Notes: a model not told the origin generated them from the sequence alone. DNA of 6,004 nt from Marinospirillum sp. (GCA_007116865.1 SKHR01000258.1:1-6004); one strand, 5' to 3'; shown: positions 1 to 5,938, counted from the stretch's first letter. Numbers and translations: made by a program.

Positions 1-1097
1 GCAGAAATGCCTTTAGAAATGATGGTCGAGCGGGTGCCCTCACCGATATGAATCATCTTGGTGCCAGTGTCGGCCTGCTGGTAATTATTGGTCACCGCGA
101 CCGAATAAAACTCACCGACCGAATCCTTGCCGCGCAGCACACAGCTGGGATATTTCCAGGTGATCGCCGAGCCGGTTTCAACTTGAGTCCAGCTGATCTT
201 GGCGCGATCACCGCGACAGTCACCCCGCTTGGTCACAAAGTTATAAATCCCGCCCTTGCCCTGTTCATCACCGGGATACCAGTTTTGCACCGTGGAGTAT
301 TTGATATAGGCATCATCCAAAGCGATCAACTCAACCACTGCAGCATGCAGCTGATTTTCATCACGCATGGGTGCGGTACAGCCTTCCAGATAACTCACCT
401 GGGCGGCTTCTTCACAGATGATCAAGGTGCGCTCAAACTGACCGGTATTGGCGGCATTGATGCGAAAATAAGTCGATAACTCCATGGGACAGGTGACACC
501 CTTGGGCACAAACACAAAGGAGCCATCCGTGAATACGGCCGAGTTCAGTGCTGCATAAAAGTTATCCGTTGGTGGCACCACCGTGCCGAGATACTGCCTG
601 ACCAGATCCGGATATTCCTGCACCGCTTCAGAGATAGAGCAGAAAATCACCCCCGCTTCGGCCAGCTTTTCTTTAAACGTGGTGCCAACCGAAACCGAGT
701 CAAAAACCGCATCCACAGCCACCCCGGCCAGCGCGGCACGCTCATGCAAGGGAATACCCAGCTTTTCAAAAGTTTCCAGCAGCTTGGGGTCGACCTCATC
801 CAGGCTCTTGGGTGCGTCTTTATTTTTCGCCCCTGGCGCAGAGTAGTAGGAAACCGCCTGATAATCGATCGGCGGATAACTCAGATGCGCCCAGCCTTGA
901 GGGTCTCGCATGGTTTGCCAATGAGCAAAGGCCGCCAGACGCCAATCCAGCAACCACTGGGGCTCTTTTTTCATCGCTGAAATATGCCGGATCACCGACT
1001 CATCCAGACCCGGTGGCAGAGTGTCACTTTCAATTTCCGTCACGAAGCCTTGCTTGTACTCTTTACGTACCAGCTGCTCCATCTTTTCGCTCGCCAT
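1..1097 (-). CDS. sufB: Fe-S cluster assembly protein SufB, 5' part (runs off the left edge)
   Basis: SufB is the core scaffold subunit of the cytoplasmic SufBCD complex, on which Fe-S clusters are built from persulfide sulfur and iron. The minus strand is open from ATG at 1097 to the window edge, giving 365 codons and no stop. The translation matches SufB throughout: VPKGVTCPMELSTYFRIN, SYLEGCTAP, VQNWYPGDE, SWTQVETGSAITWKYPSC, and QQADTGTKMIHIG followed by SKGIS at the edge. Cys240, in the EGCTAP motif, corresponds to E. coli SufB Cys254. E. coli SufB has 495 residues, so roughly the last quarter, including the equivalent of acceptor Cys405, lies outside. The Cys-rich insertion near residue 80 of the E. 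coli protein is absent. GGAGG at 1103-1107, five bases before ATG, fixes the start. The regulator gene ends 33 bases upstream, consistent with one operon. Identification is secure. Confidence 0.97.
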   Translation of the reverse strand, partial: MASEKMEQLVRKEYKQGFVTEIESDTLPPGLDESVIRHISAMKKEPQWLLDWRLAAFAHWQTMRDPQGWAHLSYPPIDYQAVSYYSAPGAKNKDAPKSLDEVDPKLLETFEKLGIPLHERAALAGVAVDAVFDSVSVGTTFKEKLAEAGVIFCSISEAVQEYPDLVRQYLGTVVPPTDNFYAALNSAVFTDGSFVFVPKGVTCPMELSTYFRINAANTGQFERTLIICEEAAQVSYLEGCTAPMRDENQLHAAVVELIALDDAYIKYSTVQNWYPGDEQGKGGIYNFVTKRGDCRGDRAKISWTQVETGSAITWKYPSCVLRGKDSVGEFYSVAVTNNYQQADTGTKMIHIGEGTRSTIISKGIS

Positions 1098-1102
1098 GAA
1101 GG

Positions 1103-1107
1103 CCTCC
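1103..1107 (-). promoter_or_regulatory. Ribosome binding site of sufB
   Basis: On the minus strand the bases read GGAGG, then five bases, then ATG at 1097. This is a near-ideal Shine-Dalgarno site and supports that start for SufB. Confidence 0.85.
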
Positions 1108-1130
1108 ACACCACATCAAGTCAATTATGA

Positions 1131-1589
1131 TTATTTGGATACCGAAATATCCTGCAAGGGAATCTTCCGCCAGGGCAGTCGAATCGCTTGAGGTTGAGCC
1201 AGCTCTGCCAAAGAAACCGACGCCAACAACTGATGCACCGCCAGAGTGACCCGTTGCCAATTACTAGCCACACCGCACTGGCCAAGCAAATCACACTGAG
1301 CATCATCCAGACTGCATTCCGTCATTGCCACCGGCCCTTCAATCGCCAGAATTAAATCACTGGCACTGATCGACTGGGCACTGCGCAACAACTGATAACC
1401 CCCTTGCGCACCCCGCTGAGAATCCAGCAAACCTGCTTTTACCAGCAGTTTTAACAGCTTACTTACCGTTGGATGTGGTAAACCCGTCGCTTCCGCCAGC
1501 TCCTGGGCGGCAAAACGATCACGCGGATGACGCGCCAAATGCGCCATCAACACCACCGCATAATCTGTCAGCTTACTCAGCTTAAGCAC
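1131..1589 (-). CDS. Rrf2-family SUF system Fe-S cluster assembly regulator (IscR-like)
   Basis: This is a 152-residue winged-helix transcription regulator of the Rrf2/IscR family, of the subtype found at the head of suf operons. It begins LKLSKLTDYAVVLMAHLA, and has a helix-turn-helix around residues 26-51 (AAQELAEATGLPHPTVSKLLK) with the wing sequence RGAQGGYQL at 59-67. Cys92, Cys99 and Cys105 are the probable Fe-S ligands, spaced C-x6-C-x5-C rather than the C-x5-C-x5-C of E. coli IscR; nothing matches IscR His107 at the same spacing. The chosen start is GTG at 1589: GAGG at 1596-1599 lies six bases upstream, and family members start at this point. In-frame TTG at 1610 and ATG at 1601 would add seven or three residues but lack such a site. 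It lies 33 bases ahead of sufB and probably represses or activates that operon according to cluster supply, through the palindrome at 1613-1631. Family assignment is firm; the regulatory sense is inferred. Confidence 0.93.
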   Translation of the reverse strand: MLKLSKLTDYAVVLMAHLARHPRDRFAAQELAEATGLPHPTVSKLLKLLVKAGLLDSQRGAQGGYQLLRSAQSISASDLILAIEGPVAMTECSLDDAQCDLLGQCGVASNWQRVTLAVHQLLASVSLAELAQPQAIRLPWRKIPLQDISVSK

Positions 1590-1593
1590 AGCC

Positions 1594-1599
1594 CACCTC
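1594..1599 (-). promoter_or_regulatory. Ribosome binding site deciding a GTG start for the suf regulator
   Basis: The minus strand reads GAGGTG at 1599-1594, four bases before GTG at 1589 (six if only GAGG is counted). It overlaps the alternative ATG at 1601, making initiation there unlikely. Confidence 0.7.
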
Positions 1600-1612
1600 A
1601 TCCAATCCAATT

Positions 1613-1631
1613 AAGGACTATTTTAGTCCTT
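1613..1631 (-). promoter_or_regulatory. Palindromic operator of the suf operon (IscR type-1-like site)
   Basis: A perfect inverted repeat has 8-bp arms AAGGACTA and TAGTCCTT separated by three bases. Read on the minus strand its core is GACTAAAATAGTC, which fits the core GACTRWWWYAGTC of the E. coli IscR type 1 consensus as I recall it. It covers the candidate -10 box at 1620-1625, so a bound regulator would block RNA polymerase. The inference is autoregulation by the Rrf2 protein encoded 24 bases downstream. Confidence 0.75.
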
Positions 1632-1648
1632 TTTATAAACCGAGTAAA
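1620..1648 (-). promoter_or_regulatory. Candidate sigma-70 promoter of the suf operon
   Basis: On the minus strand a -35 box TTTACT (1648-1643, four of six consensus bases) is separated by 17 bases from a -10 box TAAAAT (1625-1620, five of six). Transcription would start near 1613, leaving a leader of about 25 bases before the GTG at 1589. The spacing and the overlap with the palindrome make this the best promoter candidate, but it rests on sequence alone. Confidence 0.6.
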
Positions 1649-1809
1649 CCAGTCGGGTAATACGTTGCCACCAGCAGTGCCAACAACCCAAGTTATCAGA
1701 AAAAATAAATTAATAAGAAACAGGTATTAACTTAAAGGGGAGCGCGCTCATCATGCCAAGGCGTTTTCAGCGAAGACTGCGCAACAAACAGGCCAAGCAA
1801 TGGGCGGAT
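1649..1809. other. Intergenic region between vapC and the suf promoter
   Basis: This stretch separates the vapC stop from the suf promoter. Bases 1690-1735 are markedly AT-rich. No convincing terminator follows vapC, so its transcript may continue into the suf operon. A plus-strand reading frame of 32 codons (ATG 1753, stop 1849-1851) with a purine-rich GGGGAG at 1737-1742 is present but is not accepted as a gene here. Confidence 0.6.
1664..1684. repeat. Imperfect inverted repeat upstream of the suf promoter
   Basis: Arms GTTGCCAC and GTGCCAAC, with one mismatch, flank a five-base loop, about 16 bases upstream of the suf -35 box. No T-run follows on either strand, so it is not a typical terminator. 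It could be an activator site or chance. Confidence 0.25.
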
Positions 1810-2211
1810 TTATTTCACCCAGTTCTCTACTCGCAAGCCAGGTACACGTAAAAACTCCCGCTGATTATTTGTCACTAAAATCAAACCCTGACTACGCGCA
1901 TGTCCGGCAATCTGGCTATCATAAGCACCAATGGGTTGTCCGCAAAGCTCAAGCTCAGCAATGACCTGCCCACTATGAAATGCGGCTGCACGATCAAAAT
2001 CAAGCACTTCAAGACGCGCAATAAACCCTTCCACCACAGCCATATTGGCTTCCGGCTGAGCCGACTTCTCAACCCCCTTCATCAGCTCCATGACCGTGAT
2101 CGTACTGATACACATTTGCCCATGATGCTGCTGAAACGCTTCGCGAACCTCAACAGGGCGATTTTTGATGGTATAGATGCAGATGCAAGTATCTAATAGA
2201 TATTTGAGCAT
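1810..2211 (-). CDS. vapC: Type II toxin VapC, PIN-domain ribonuclease
   Basis: VapC toxins are Mg-dependent endoribonucleases; enteric members such as Shigella MvpT cut initiator tRNA. This 133-residue protein spans one PIN domain and closely resembles MvpT: MLKYLLDT at the start, CISTITVMELMKGVEKS at 34-50, VVEGFIARLEVLD at 59-71, and GAYDSQIAGHA at 95-105. Asp7, Glu42 and Asp98 are the expected acidic active-site residues, and TNNQREF (114-120) follows. The usual DTN motif near the N-terminus is DTC here (Cys9), with a second cysteine at 11. The start is ATG at 2211, which shares one base with the vapB stop (TGATG), so translation is probably coupled; a TTG one codon earlier is less likely. 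The protein looks complete. Cellular target is inferred from relatives only. Confidence 0.94.
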   Translation of the reverse strand: MLKYLLDTCICIYTIKNRPVEVREAFQQHHGQMCISTITVMELMKGVEKSAQPEANMAVVEGFIARLEVLDFDRAAAFHSGQVIAELELCGQPIGAYDSQIAGHARSQGLILVTNNQREFLRVPGLRVENWVK

Positions 2212-2441
2212 CAAAAATCCTCTCGATTCTGCACCGGCGGCTGCTCTCGATCCGTCATAAAATCGGCGCTGACACTCGGCCCATCGAACCAGCTATCCCA
2301 GATTTCTCCTGCCGGAGCAATGATCCGGGCACGCCCAACAGCGACCACGTCCACCCGCTTAACATCGGCAGGCAGCGCGACGCCCTTGGGTAAACGCACA
2401 GCCTGCGAACGATTGCTCTTGAATACCGTTGTTTGCTCCAT
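2211..2441 (-). CDS. vapB: Antitoxin VapB (AbrB-like DNA-binding antitoxin)
   Basis: VapB neutralises the VapC ribonuclease by direct binding, and the complex represses its own promoter. The protein has 76 residues, the usual size for MvpA/VapB. The N-terminal half, TTVFKSNRSQAVRLPK (4-19) followed by VALPADVKRVDVVAVGRARII, is the swapped-hairpin AbrB/SpoVT-type DNA-binding fold. The C-terminal half, with EIWDSWFDG (46-54) and a DREQPP segment (64-69), matches the toxin-binding tail of relatives. The start is ATG at 2441, giving MEQTTVF as in relatives, with GAGG eight bases upstream. The open frame extends upstream to 2489, but that would run through the promoter's -10 region. The stop overlaps the vapC start by one base. 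Identification is firm. Confidence 0.94.
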   Translation of the reverse strand: MEQTTVFKSNRSQAVRLPKGVALPADVKRVDVVAVGRARIIAPAGEIWDSWFDGPSVSADFMTDREQPPVQNREDF

Positions 2442-2472
2442 TGCTGCAGCCTCAAATTCAGGAAAACACTCT

Positions 2473-2503
2473 ATTATCCTAGTACACACAAAGGATATGT
2501 CAA
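2473..2503 (-). promoter_or_regulatory. Candidate promoter of vapBC
   Basis: The minus strand carries a perfect -35 box, TTGACA, at 2503-2498. Two -10 boxes are possible: TAGGAT (2481-2476) at a 16-base spacing, or GATAAT (2478-2473) at 19 bases. Either gives a leader of about 30 bases to the vapB ATG. The promoter begins only 10 bases beyond the T-run of the icd terminator. Confidence 0.65.
2475..2497. promoter_or_regulatory. Inverted repeat in the vapBC promoter, candidate VapBC operator
   Basis: TATCCT (2475-2480) and AGGATA (2492-2497) form a perfect 6-bp inverted repeat with an 11-base spacer lying between the -35 and -10 boxes. A further GGATAT copy at 2506-2511 repeats the right arm (GGATAT at 2493-2498). 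VapBC complexes typically bind such paired inverted repeats to repress their own transcription; binding here is inferred. Confidence 0.5.
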
Positions 2504-2513
2504 CGGGATATAC

Positions 2514-2543
2514 AAAAACCCCCGAAGCTTTTGGCTTCGGGGG
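2514..2543 (-). terminator. Intrinsic terminator of icd
   Basis: Perfect 10-bp arms (2519-2528 and 2534-2543, CCCCCGAAGC on the minus strand pairing with GCTTCGGGGG) enclose a five-base loop. On the minus strand five T residues follow (2518-2514). It starts 28 bases after the icd stop. On the plus strand no T-run follows, so it acts in one direction. Confidence 0.95.
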
Positions 2544-2571
2544 TTGGTGTGACGCTAGGCTCTTCTTGAAA

Positions 2572-4800
2572 TCAGTTCAGACTATCAAGAATCTGGTTGA
2601 ATACCTGGCTTGGACGCATGATTTGTGAGGCTTTGTCATGGTCGAAGTGGTAGTAACCACCCAGATCAGCGGGCTGGCCTTGAACTGCGCTCAGCTCCTC
2701 AAGAATTTTGGCTTCCTGAGTCTGCATTGCCTGGGCAACTGGCGTGAACTTCTGTGCCAGCTCGGCATCTTCAGCTTGACCGGCCAGGGCTTCTGCCCAG
2801 TACATGGCCAGGTAGAAGTGGCTGCCACGGTTGTCCAGCTCACCCACTTTACGTGAGGGAGACTTGTTGTTTTCCAGCAGCTTGCCTGTGGCCTGATCCA
2901 GGGTCTTGCCGAGGATGCTGGCACGTGGGTTAGCCGTTTTCTGACCCATTTCATCCAGCGACACCGCGAGTGCGAGAAACTCACCCAGTGAGTCCCAACG
3001 CAGGTGGTTTTCCTGCAGGACTTGCTGAACGTGTTTGGGGGCTGAACCACCAGCACCGGTTTCGTACATGCCGCCACCGGCCAGCATTGGCACGACCGAC
3101 AACATTTTGGCGGAAGTACCCAGCTCCATGATGGGGAAGAGATCAGTCAGGTAGTCACGCAACACGTTACCGGTGACAGAAATGGTGTCCTTGCCACGTT
3201 TCATGCGCTCCATCGAGGTACGAATCGCGCGCACATAACCCATGGTACGGATATCCAGACCGGTGGTGTCATGCTCTTGCAGATACTTTTCGACCTTTTT
3301 GCGCAGTTCGCGATCGTGAGCACGCTCGTTATCCAACCAGAAAATCGCAGTAGTATCCGACTGACGCGCACGGTTGACCGCCAATTTGACCCAGTCGCGA
3401 ATCGCTGCATCCTTGGTTTGACAGGCGCGCCAGATATCGCCTTTTTCTACCTGGTGCTGCATTAACACGGTGCCGTCGGCTTTGACCACACGCATGGTGC
3501 CATCCTGATCCAGCTCGTAGGTTTTGTCATGCGAGCCGTATTCTTCGGCTTTCATGGCCATCAGACCCACGTTGGGCACCGAGCCACAGGTGGTGGGATC
3601 AAAAGCGCCATGAGTTTTACAGAAGCTGATCATCTCCTGGTAGATGCGCGCATAGGTCGATTCCGGCATGACGGCTTTAACATCTTTCTGCTTGCCGTCA
3701 CGGCCCCACATCTGACCCGAGTTACGGATCATGGACGGCATGGACGCATCAACGATGACATCACTGGGCACGTGCAGGTTGGTGATGCCTTTGACCGAGT
3801 CTACCATCGCCATTTCAGGGCGGTGCTCATAACAGGCATGAATGGCTTCTTCGATTTCTTCCTGTTTGGAGTTAGGCAGGGTTTTGATGCTGTCCAGAAC
3901 ACTGGCCATCCCGTTATTGGGGTTGGCACCCAGTTCTTTGAACAGGTCGCCGTACTGGTCAAAGACTTCTTTATAAAAAGCACGAACCGCGTGACCAAAT
4001 ACGATGGGGTGAGAAACCTTCATCATGGTGGCTTTCACGTGCAACGACCACATGATGCCATCTTCTTTACACTCATCGATGGTGCGCAGGAAGAATTCAT
4101 CCAGTGCCTTGGCGCTCATGAACATCGCATCCAGCACTTCGCCTTCCTGCATTGCCAAGGTCTTTTTCACTTCTACCTGGCCGTTTTTATCGACAAATTC
4201 GATACGCACATCACCGGCTTCTTCCAGGGTGACGGACTGTTCACTGGAGAAGAAATCACCGCTGCGCATCCAGTCTGCATGTGAGCGCGAGGCCTTGCTC
4301 CACTTGCCCATGGAGTGAGGAAACTTACGCGCATAGGCTTTAACCGCAGGGGGCGCACGACGATCCGAGTTACCCTGACGCAGCACCGGGTTGACCGCAC
4401 TGCCAAGAATCTTGGCGTAGCGGGCCTGAATCTCTTTTTCTTCAGCGCTGGACGGTTCAGCCGGATAGTCAGGCACATCGTAGCCCTGGCTTTGCAGCTC
4501 TTTGATACAGGCACGCAGCTGAGGAATTGAAGCACTGATGTTAGGCAGTTTGATGATATTGGCTTCAGGCTGCTTGGTCAGTTGACCCAGTTCAGTCAGA
4601 CCATCAACGACACGCTGGTCTTCTTTTAACTTCTCTGGAAAAGCCGCCAATACACGACCCGCTAATGAGATGTCGCTGGTTTCTACTTCCAAACCAGCGA
4701 CAGAGGCAAACTTGCTGACGACTGGCAGCAAAGAGAAGGTTGCCAGTGCTGGTGCTTCGTCAGTGAGGGTGTAGATGATTTTATTATGCTTGGTTGTCAT
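2572..4800 (-). CDS. icd: Monomeric NADP-dependent isocitrate dehydrogenase
   Basis: This cytoplasmic TCA-cycle enzyme oxidatively decarboxylates isocitrate to 2-oxoglutarate, producing NADPH. Its 742 residues match the large monomeric family (Azotobacter vinelandii enzyme about 741), not the 45-kDa dimeric type. Visible family regions include SAVNPVLRQGNSDRRAP (134-150), SLHVKATMMKVSHPIVFGH (252-270, with Lys256), VIVDASMPSMIRNSGQMWGR (348-367, with Asp351), and NVLRDYLTDLFPIMELGTSAKM (545-566, with Arg548, Asp549 and Asp553). Asp351, Asp549 and Asp553 align with the metal ligands of the Azotobacter enzyme. His590, Arg601 and Arg650 align with residues contacting the NADP 2'-phosphate, so NADP specificity is expected. 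The ATG at 4800 is chosen because homologues begin there; the frame is open to 4866, but that extension is not family-like. The ribosome site is weak (GGGGAC about 8 bases upstream). The gene is single, with its own terminator. Identification is secure. Confidence 0.98.
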   Translation of the reverse strand: MTTKHNKIIYTLTDEAPALATFSLLPVVSKFASVAGLEVETSDISLAGRVLAAFPEKLKEDQRVVDGLTELGQLTKQPEANIIKLPNISASIPQLRACIKELQSQGYDVPDYPAEPSSAEEKEIQARYAKILGSAVNPVLRQGNSDRRAPPAVKAYARKFPHSMGKWSKASRSHADWMRSGDFFSSEQSVTLEEAGDVRIEFVDKNGQVEVKKTLAMQEGEVLDAMFMSAKALDEFFLRTIDECKEDGIMWSLHVKATMMKVSHPIVFGHAVRAFYKEVFDQYGDLFKELGANPNNGMASVLDSIKTLPNSKQEEIEEAIHACYEHRPEMAMVDSVKGITNLHVPSDVIVDASMPSMIRNSGQMWGRDGKQKDVKAVMPESTYARIYQEMISFCKTHGAFDPTTCGSVPNVGLMAMKAEEYGSHDKTYELDQDGTMRVVKADGTVLMQHQVEKGDIWRACQTKDAAIRDWVKLAVNRARQSDTTAIFWLDNERAHDRELRKKVEKYLQEHDTTGLDIRTMGYVRAIRTSMERMKRGKDTISVTGNVLRDYLTDLFPIMELGTSAKMLSVVPMLAGGGMYETGAGGSAPKHVQQVLQENHLRWDSLGEFLALAVSLDEMGQKTANPRASILGKTLDQATGKLLENNKSPSRKVGELDNRGSHFYLAMYWAEALAGQAEDAELAQKFTPVAQAMQTQEAKILEELSAVQGQPADLGGYYHFDHDKASQIMRPSQVFNQILDSLN

Positions 4801-4802
4801 AG

Positions 4803-4812
4803 ATTTTAGTCC
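4803..4812 (-). promoter_or_regulatory. Sequence shared with the suf operator, at the icd ribosome-binding region
   Basis: The minus strand reads GGACTAAAAT, identical to 10 bases of the suf palindrome (1620-1629) in the same orientation, ending two bases before the icd ATG. The second arm (AGTCC) is missing, so this is at most a half-site. It may be chance. Confidence 0.2.
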
Positions 4813-4822
4813 CCGATTCCTT

Positions 4823-4840
4823 AGTTGTAGATTGACAACT
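4823..4840. repeat. Inverted repeat in the icd leader
   Basis: AGTTGT and ACAACT form perfect 6-bp arms around six bases, centred about 31 bases upstream of the icd start. In RNA it would be a weak hairpin; in DNA it could be a dimeric regulator site. No known regulator motif was recognised. Confidence 0.35.
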
Positions 4841-4932
4841 CTTGGCGATGCGGCTTGTGGCCACACTGTCTGTCAGGAGTTACGTAGTAGCTAGTAAAAT
4901 TACAACAGAGGATTTTAGCGAAAACTGCGACA

Positions 4933-4960
4933 ATTTTATACGCCTGGCGAATCATACCAA
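4933..4960 (-). promoter_or_regulatory. Tentative promoter of icd
   Basis: On the minus strand TTGGTA (4960-4955) and TAAAAT (4938-4933) are 16 bases apart. The -35 box overlaps the last codons of the preceding gene, and the leader would be about 125 bases long. No terminator separates the two genes, so transcription from upstream is also possible. Confidence 0.35.
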
Positions 4961-5932
4961 GGCATAAGTTGATGTCTGTTCCACCAAAGACAGTGAATCA
5001 CACCATTCAACCCCTAAAGACGCCCCAAGTGGCGGCTTTTGCGACGATCCAGGCAGAGACGGCAGGCGCACCGGCAAGGACTTGAGGGCGGCGACCAGCG
5101 CCAGGGCATTGTCACGACACCAGGCAAAGCGCGTCAATGCCATCACATCCACCACCTGATCCCAACCCAACTGACCGGCGAGGTTGATCATCGGGTGTTC
5201 AAGCTGCCCCTGAGCCAGAGTCATCAGCTCATCGGCGATCAACTGATCATGGCGCGAGGCGAAAAGCAGGGTTTGCCAACCTTGCTGATCCAGTTGTTGC
5301 AGCAGTGGAACCCAGTCTTTAAGGGGTAGTTGGGATGCCGCCGAACCGGCGGGCTGTTGCAGACTGCCCGGACAGAGGGCAAGCAAGGGACGATCCTGAG
5401 GCAGGTTAAACTGCTGAATCAACCGCGCCTGCTGCGCCAAATCCACTCGCAAATCCTGAGCGCCGAGTTCGGGCAGAGGGTCGGTGATATCCCAGGCCAG
5501 GGCACGGTAGCGATCCAACAGGTGGGGATGCAGATCCTTGCGCGGCAATCGGATATCGATCAGCAAGGAATAACGATAACGCCCACGATACCCGGTGCGC
5601 TCAGGGATATTGGCAATCGCAGGGATCAGCGCAGGTTTAAACCGATCTGGCAGCACCCAGGCGTGGGTGTACCCCCGCCCCTGTAAATCAATGCCGGCCC
5701 GCCAAAAGGTTTTCCAGCTCATGCCCGGGTCGGGTTGATTGAGAACCTCATCAACCTCGACAAAACGACTGGCCAGGGGCGCCAAAGCTGCTGGTGCCAT
5801 CACATCCAGAGGACGATTGGGATAACGCCGTCGCAGATCAGCCAGGGTCGCCTGAGCCAGCAGCAGAGCGGCTGGCTGTTCAGGCAAAAGCACCAAATGA
5901 CGGCTGGCTGCCGGACGGCGAAAATGAGCCAT
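4952..5932 (-). CDS. Glycosyltransferase family 9 (WaaF/heptosyltransferase II-like), divergent
   Basis: The 326-residue protein aligns with lipopolysaccharide heptosyltransferase II (WaaF), which adds heptose from ADP-heptose to the inner core at the cytoplasmic face of the inner membrane. Matching regions are RPLDVMAP (40-47), YTHAWVLPDRFKPALIPAIANIP (88-110), RTGYRGRYRYSLLID (112-126), DRYRALAWD (140-148), LLALCPGS (183-190) and the GWQTLLFASRHD and INLAGQ segments (218-229, 249-254). Key sites differ: the N-terminal GPSWVGDMxxxQ motif is LPEQPAALLLAQ (16-27), so the conserved Asp is Ala22; the KRWP lysine region is unlike WaaF; NDSGLMHVAAA is CRDNALALVAAL (272-283). The C-terminus is about 40 residues shorter than E. 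coli WaaF. There is no stop or frameshift inside. It starts six bases after the ilvE stop with no clear ribosome site, suggesting coupled translation. Pseudomonas also has waaF after ilvE. The fold is well supported; heptosyltransferase activity is doubtful. Confidence 0.8.
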   Translation of the reverse strand: MAHFRRPAASRHLVLLPEQPAALLLAQATLADLRRRYPNRPLDVMAPAALAPLASRFVEVDEVLNQPDPGMSWKTFWRAGIDLQGRGYTHAWVLPDRFKPALIPAIANIPERTGYRGRYRYSLLIDIRLPRKDLHPHLLDRYRALAWDITDPLPELGAQDLRVDLAQQARLIQQFNLPQDRPLLALCPGSLQQPAGSAASQLPLKDWVPLLQQLDQQGWQTLLFASRHDQLIADELMTLAQGQLEHPMINLAGQLGWDQVVDVMALTRFAWCRDNALALVAALKSLPVRLPSLPGSSQKPPLGASLGVEWCDSLSLVEQTSTYALV

Positions 5933-5938
5933 TAGAAA

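Noticed and set aside
48..479. Open plus-strand frame of 143 codons opposite sufB
   Set aside because: It is antisense to unmistakable SufB sequence and has no family likeness of its own.
1800..1820. Weak hairpin at the end of vapC (TGGGTG pairing with CGCCCA on the minus strand)
   Set aside because: The stem has six pairs including a wobble, a nine-base loop, and no T-run after it, so it does not qualify as an intrinsic terminator.
2442..2489. Upstream extension of vapB by 16 codons
   Set aside because: It would start in the promoter's -10 region, lacks a ribosome site, and VapB relatives begin at the ATG at 2441.
3529..4284. Open plus-strand frame of 251 codons opposite icd
   Set aside because: It lies wholly antisense to the well-conserved icd gene, has low-complexity-like His/Phe-rich content typical of a shadow frame, and shows no recognisable domain.
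4801..4866. Upstream extension of icd by 22 codons
   Set aside because: Monomeric isocitrate dehydrogenases begin at MTTK-like sequence, matching the ATG at 4800; the extension includes the inverted repeat and is not family-like.
4941..4949. CGCCTGGCG palindrome just after the GT9 stop codon
   Set aside because: A one-base loop cannot form a stable hairpin, and the following bases lack a T-run; not called a terminator.
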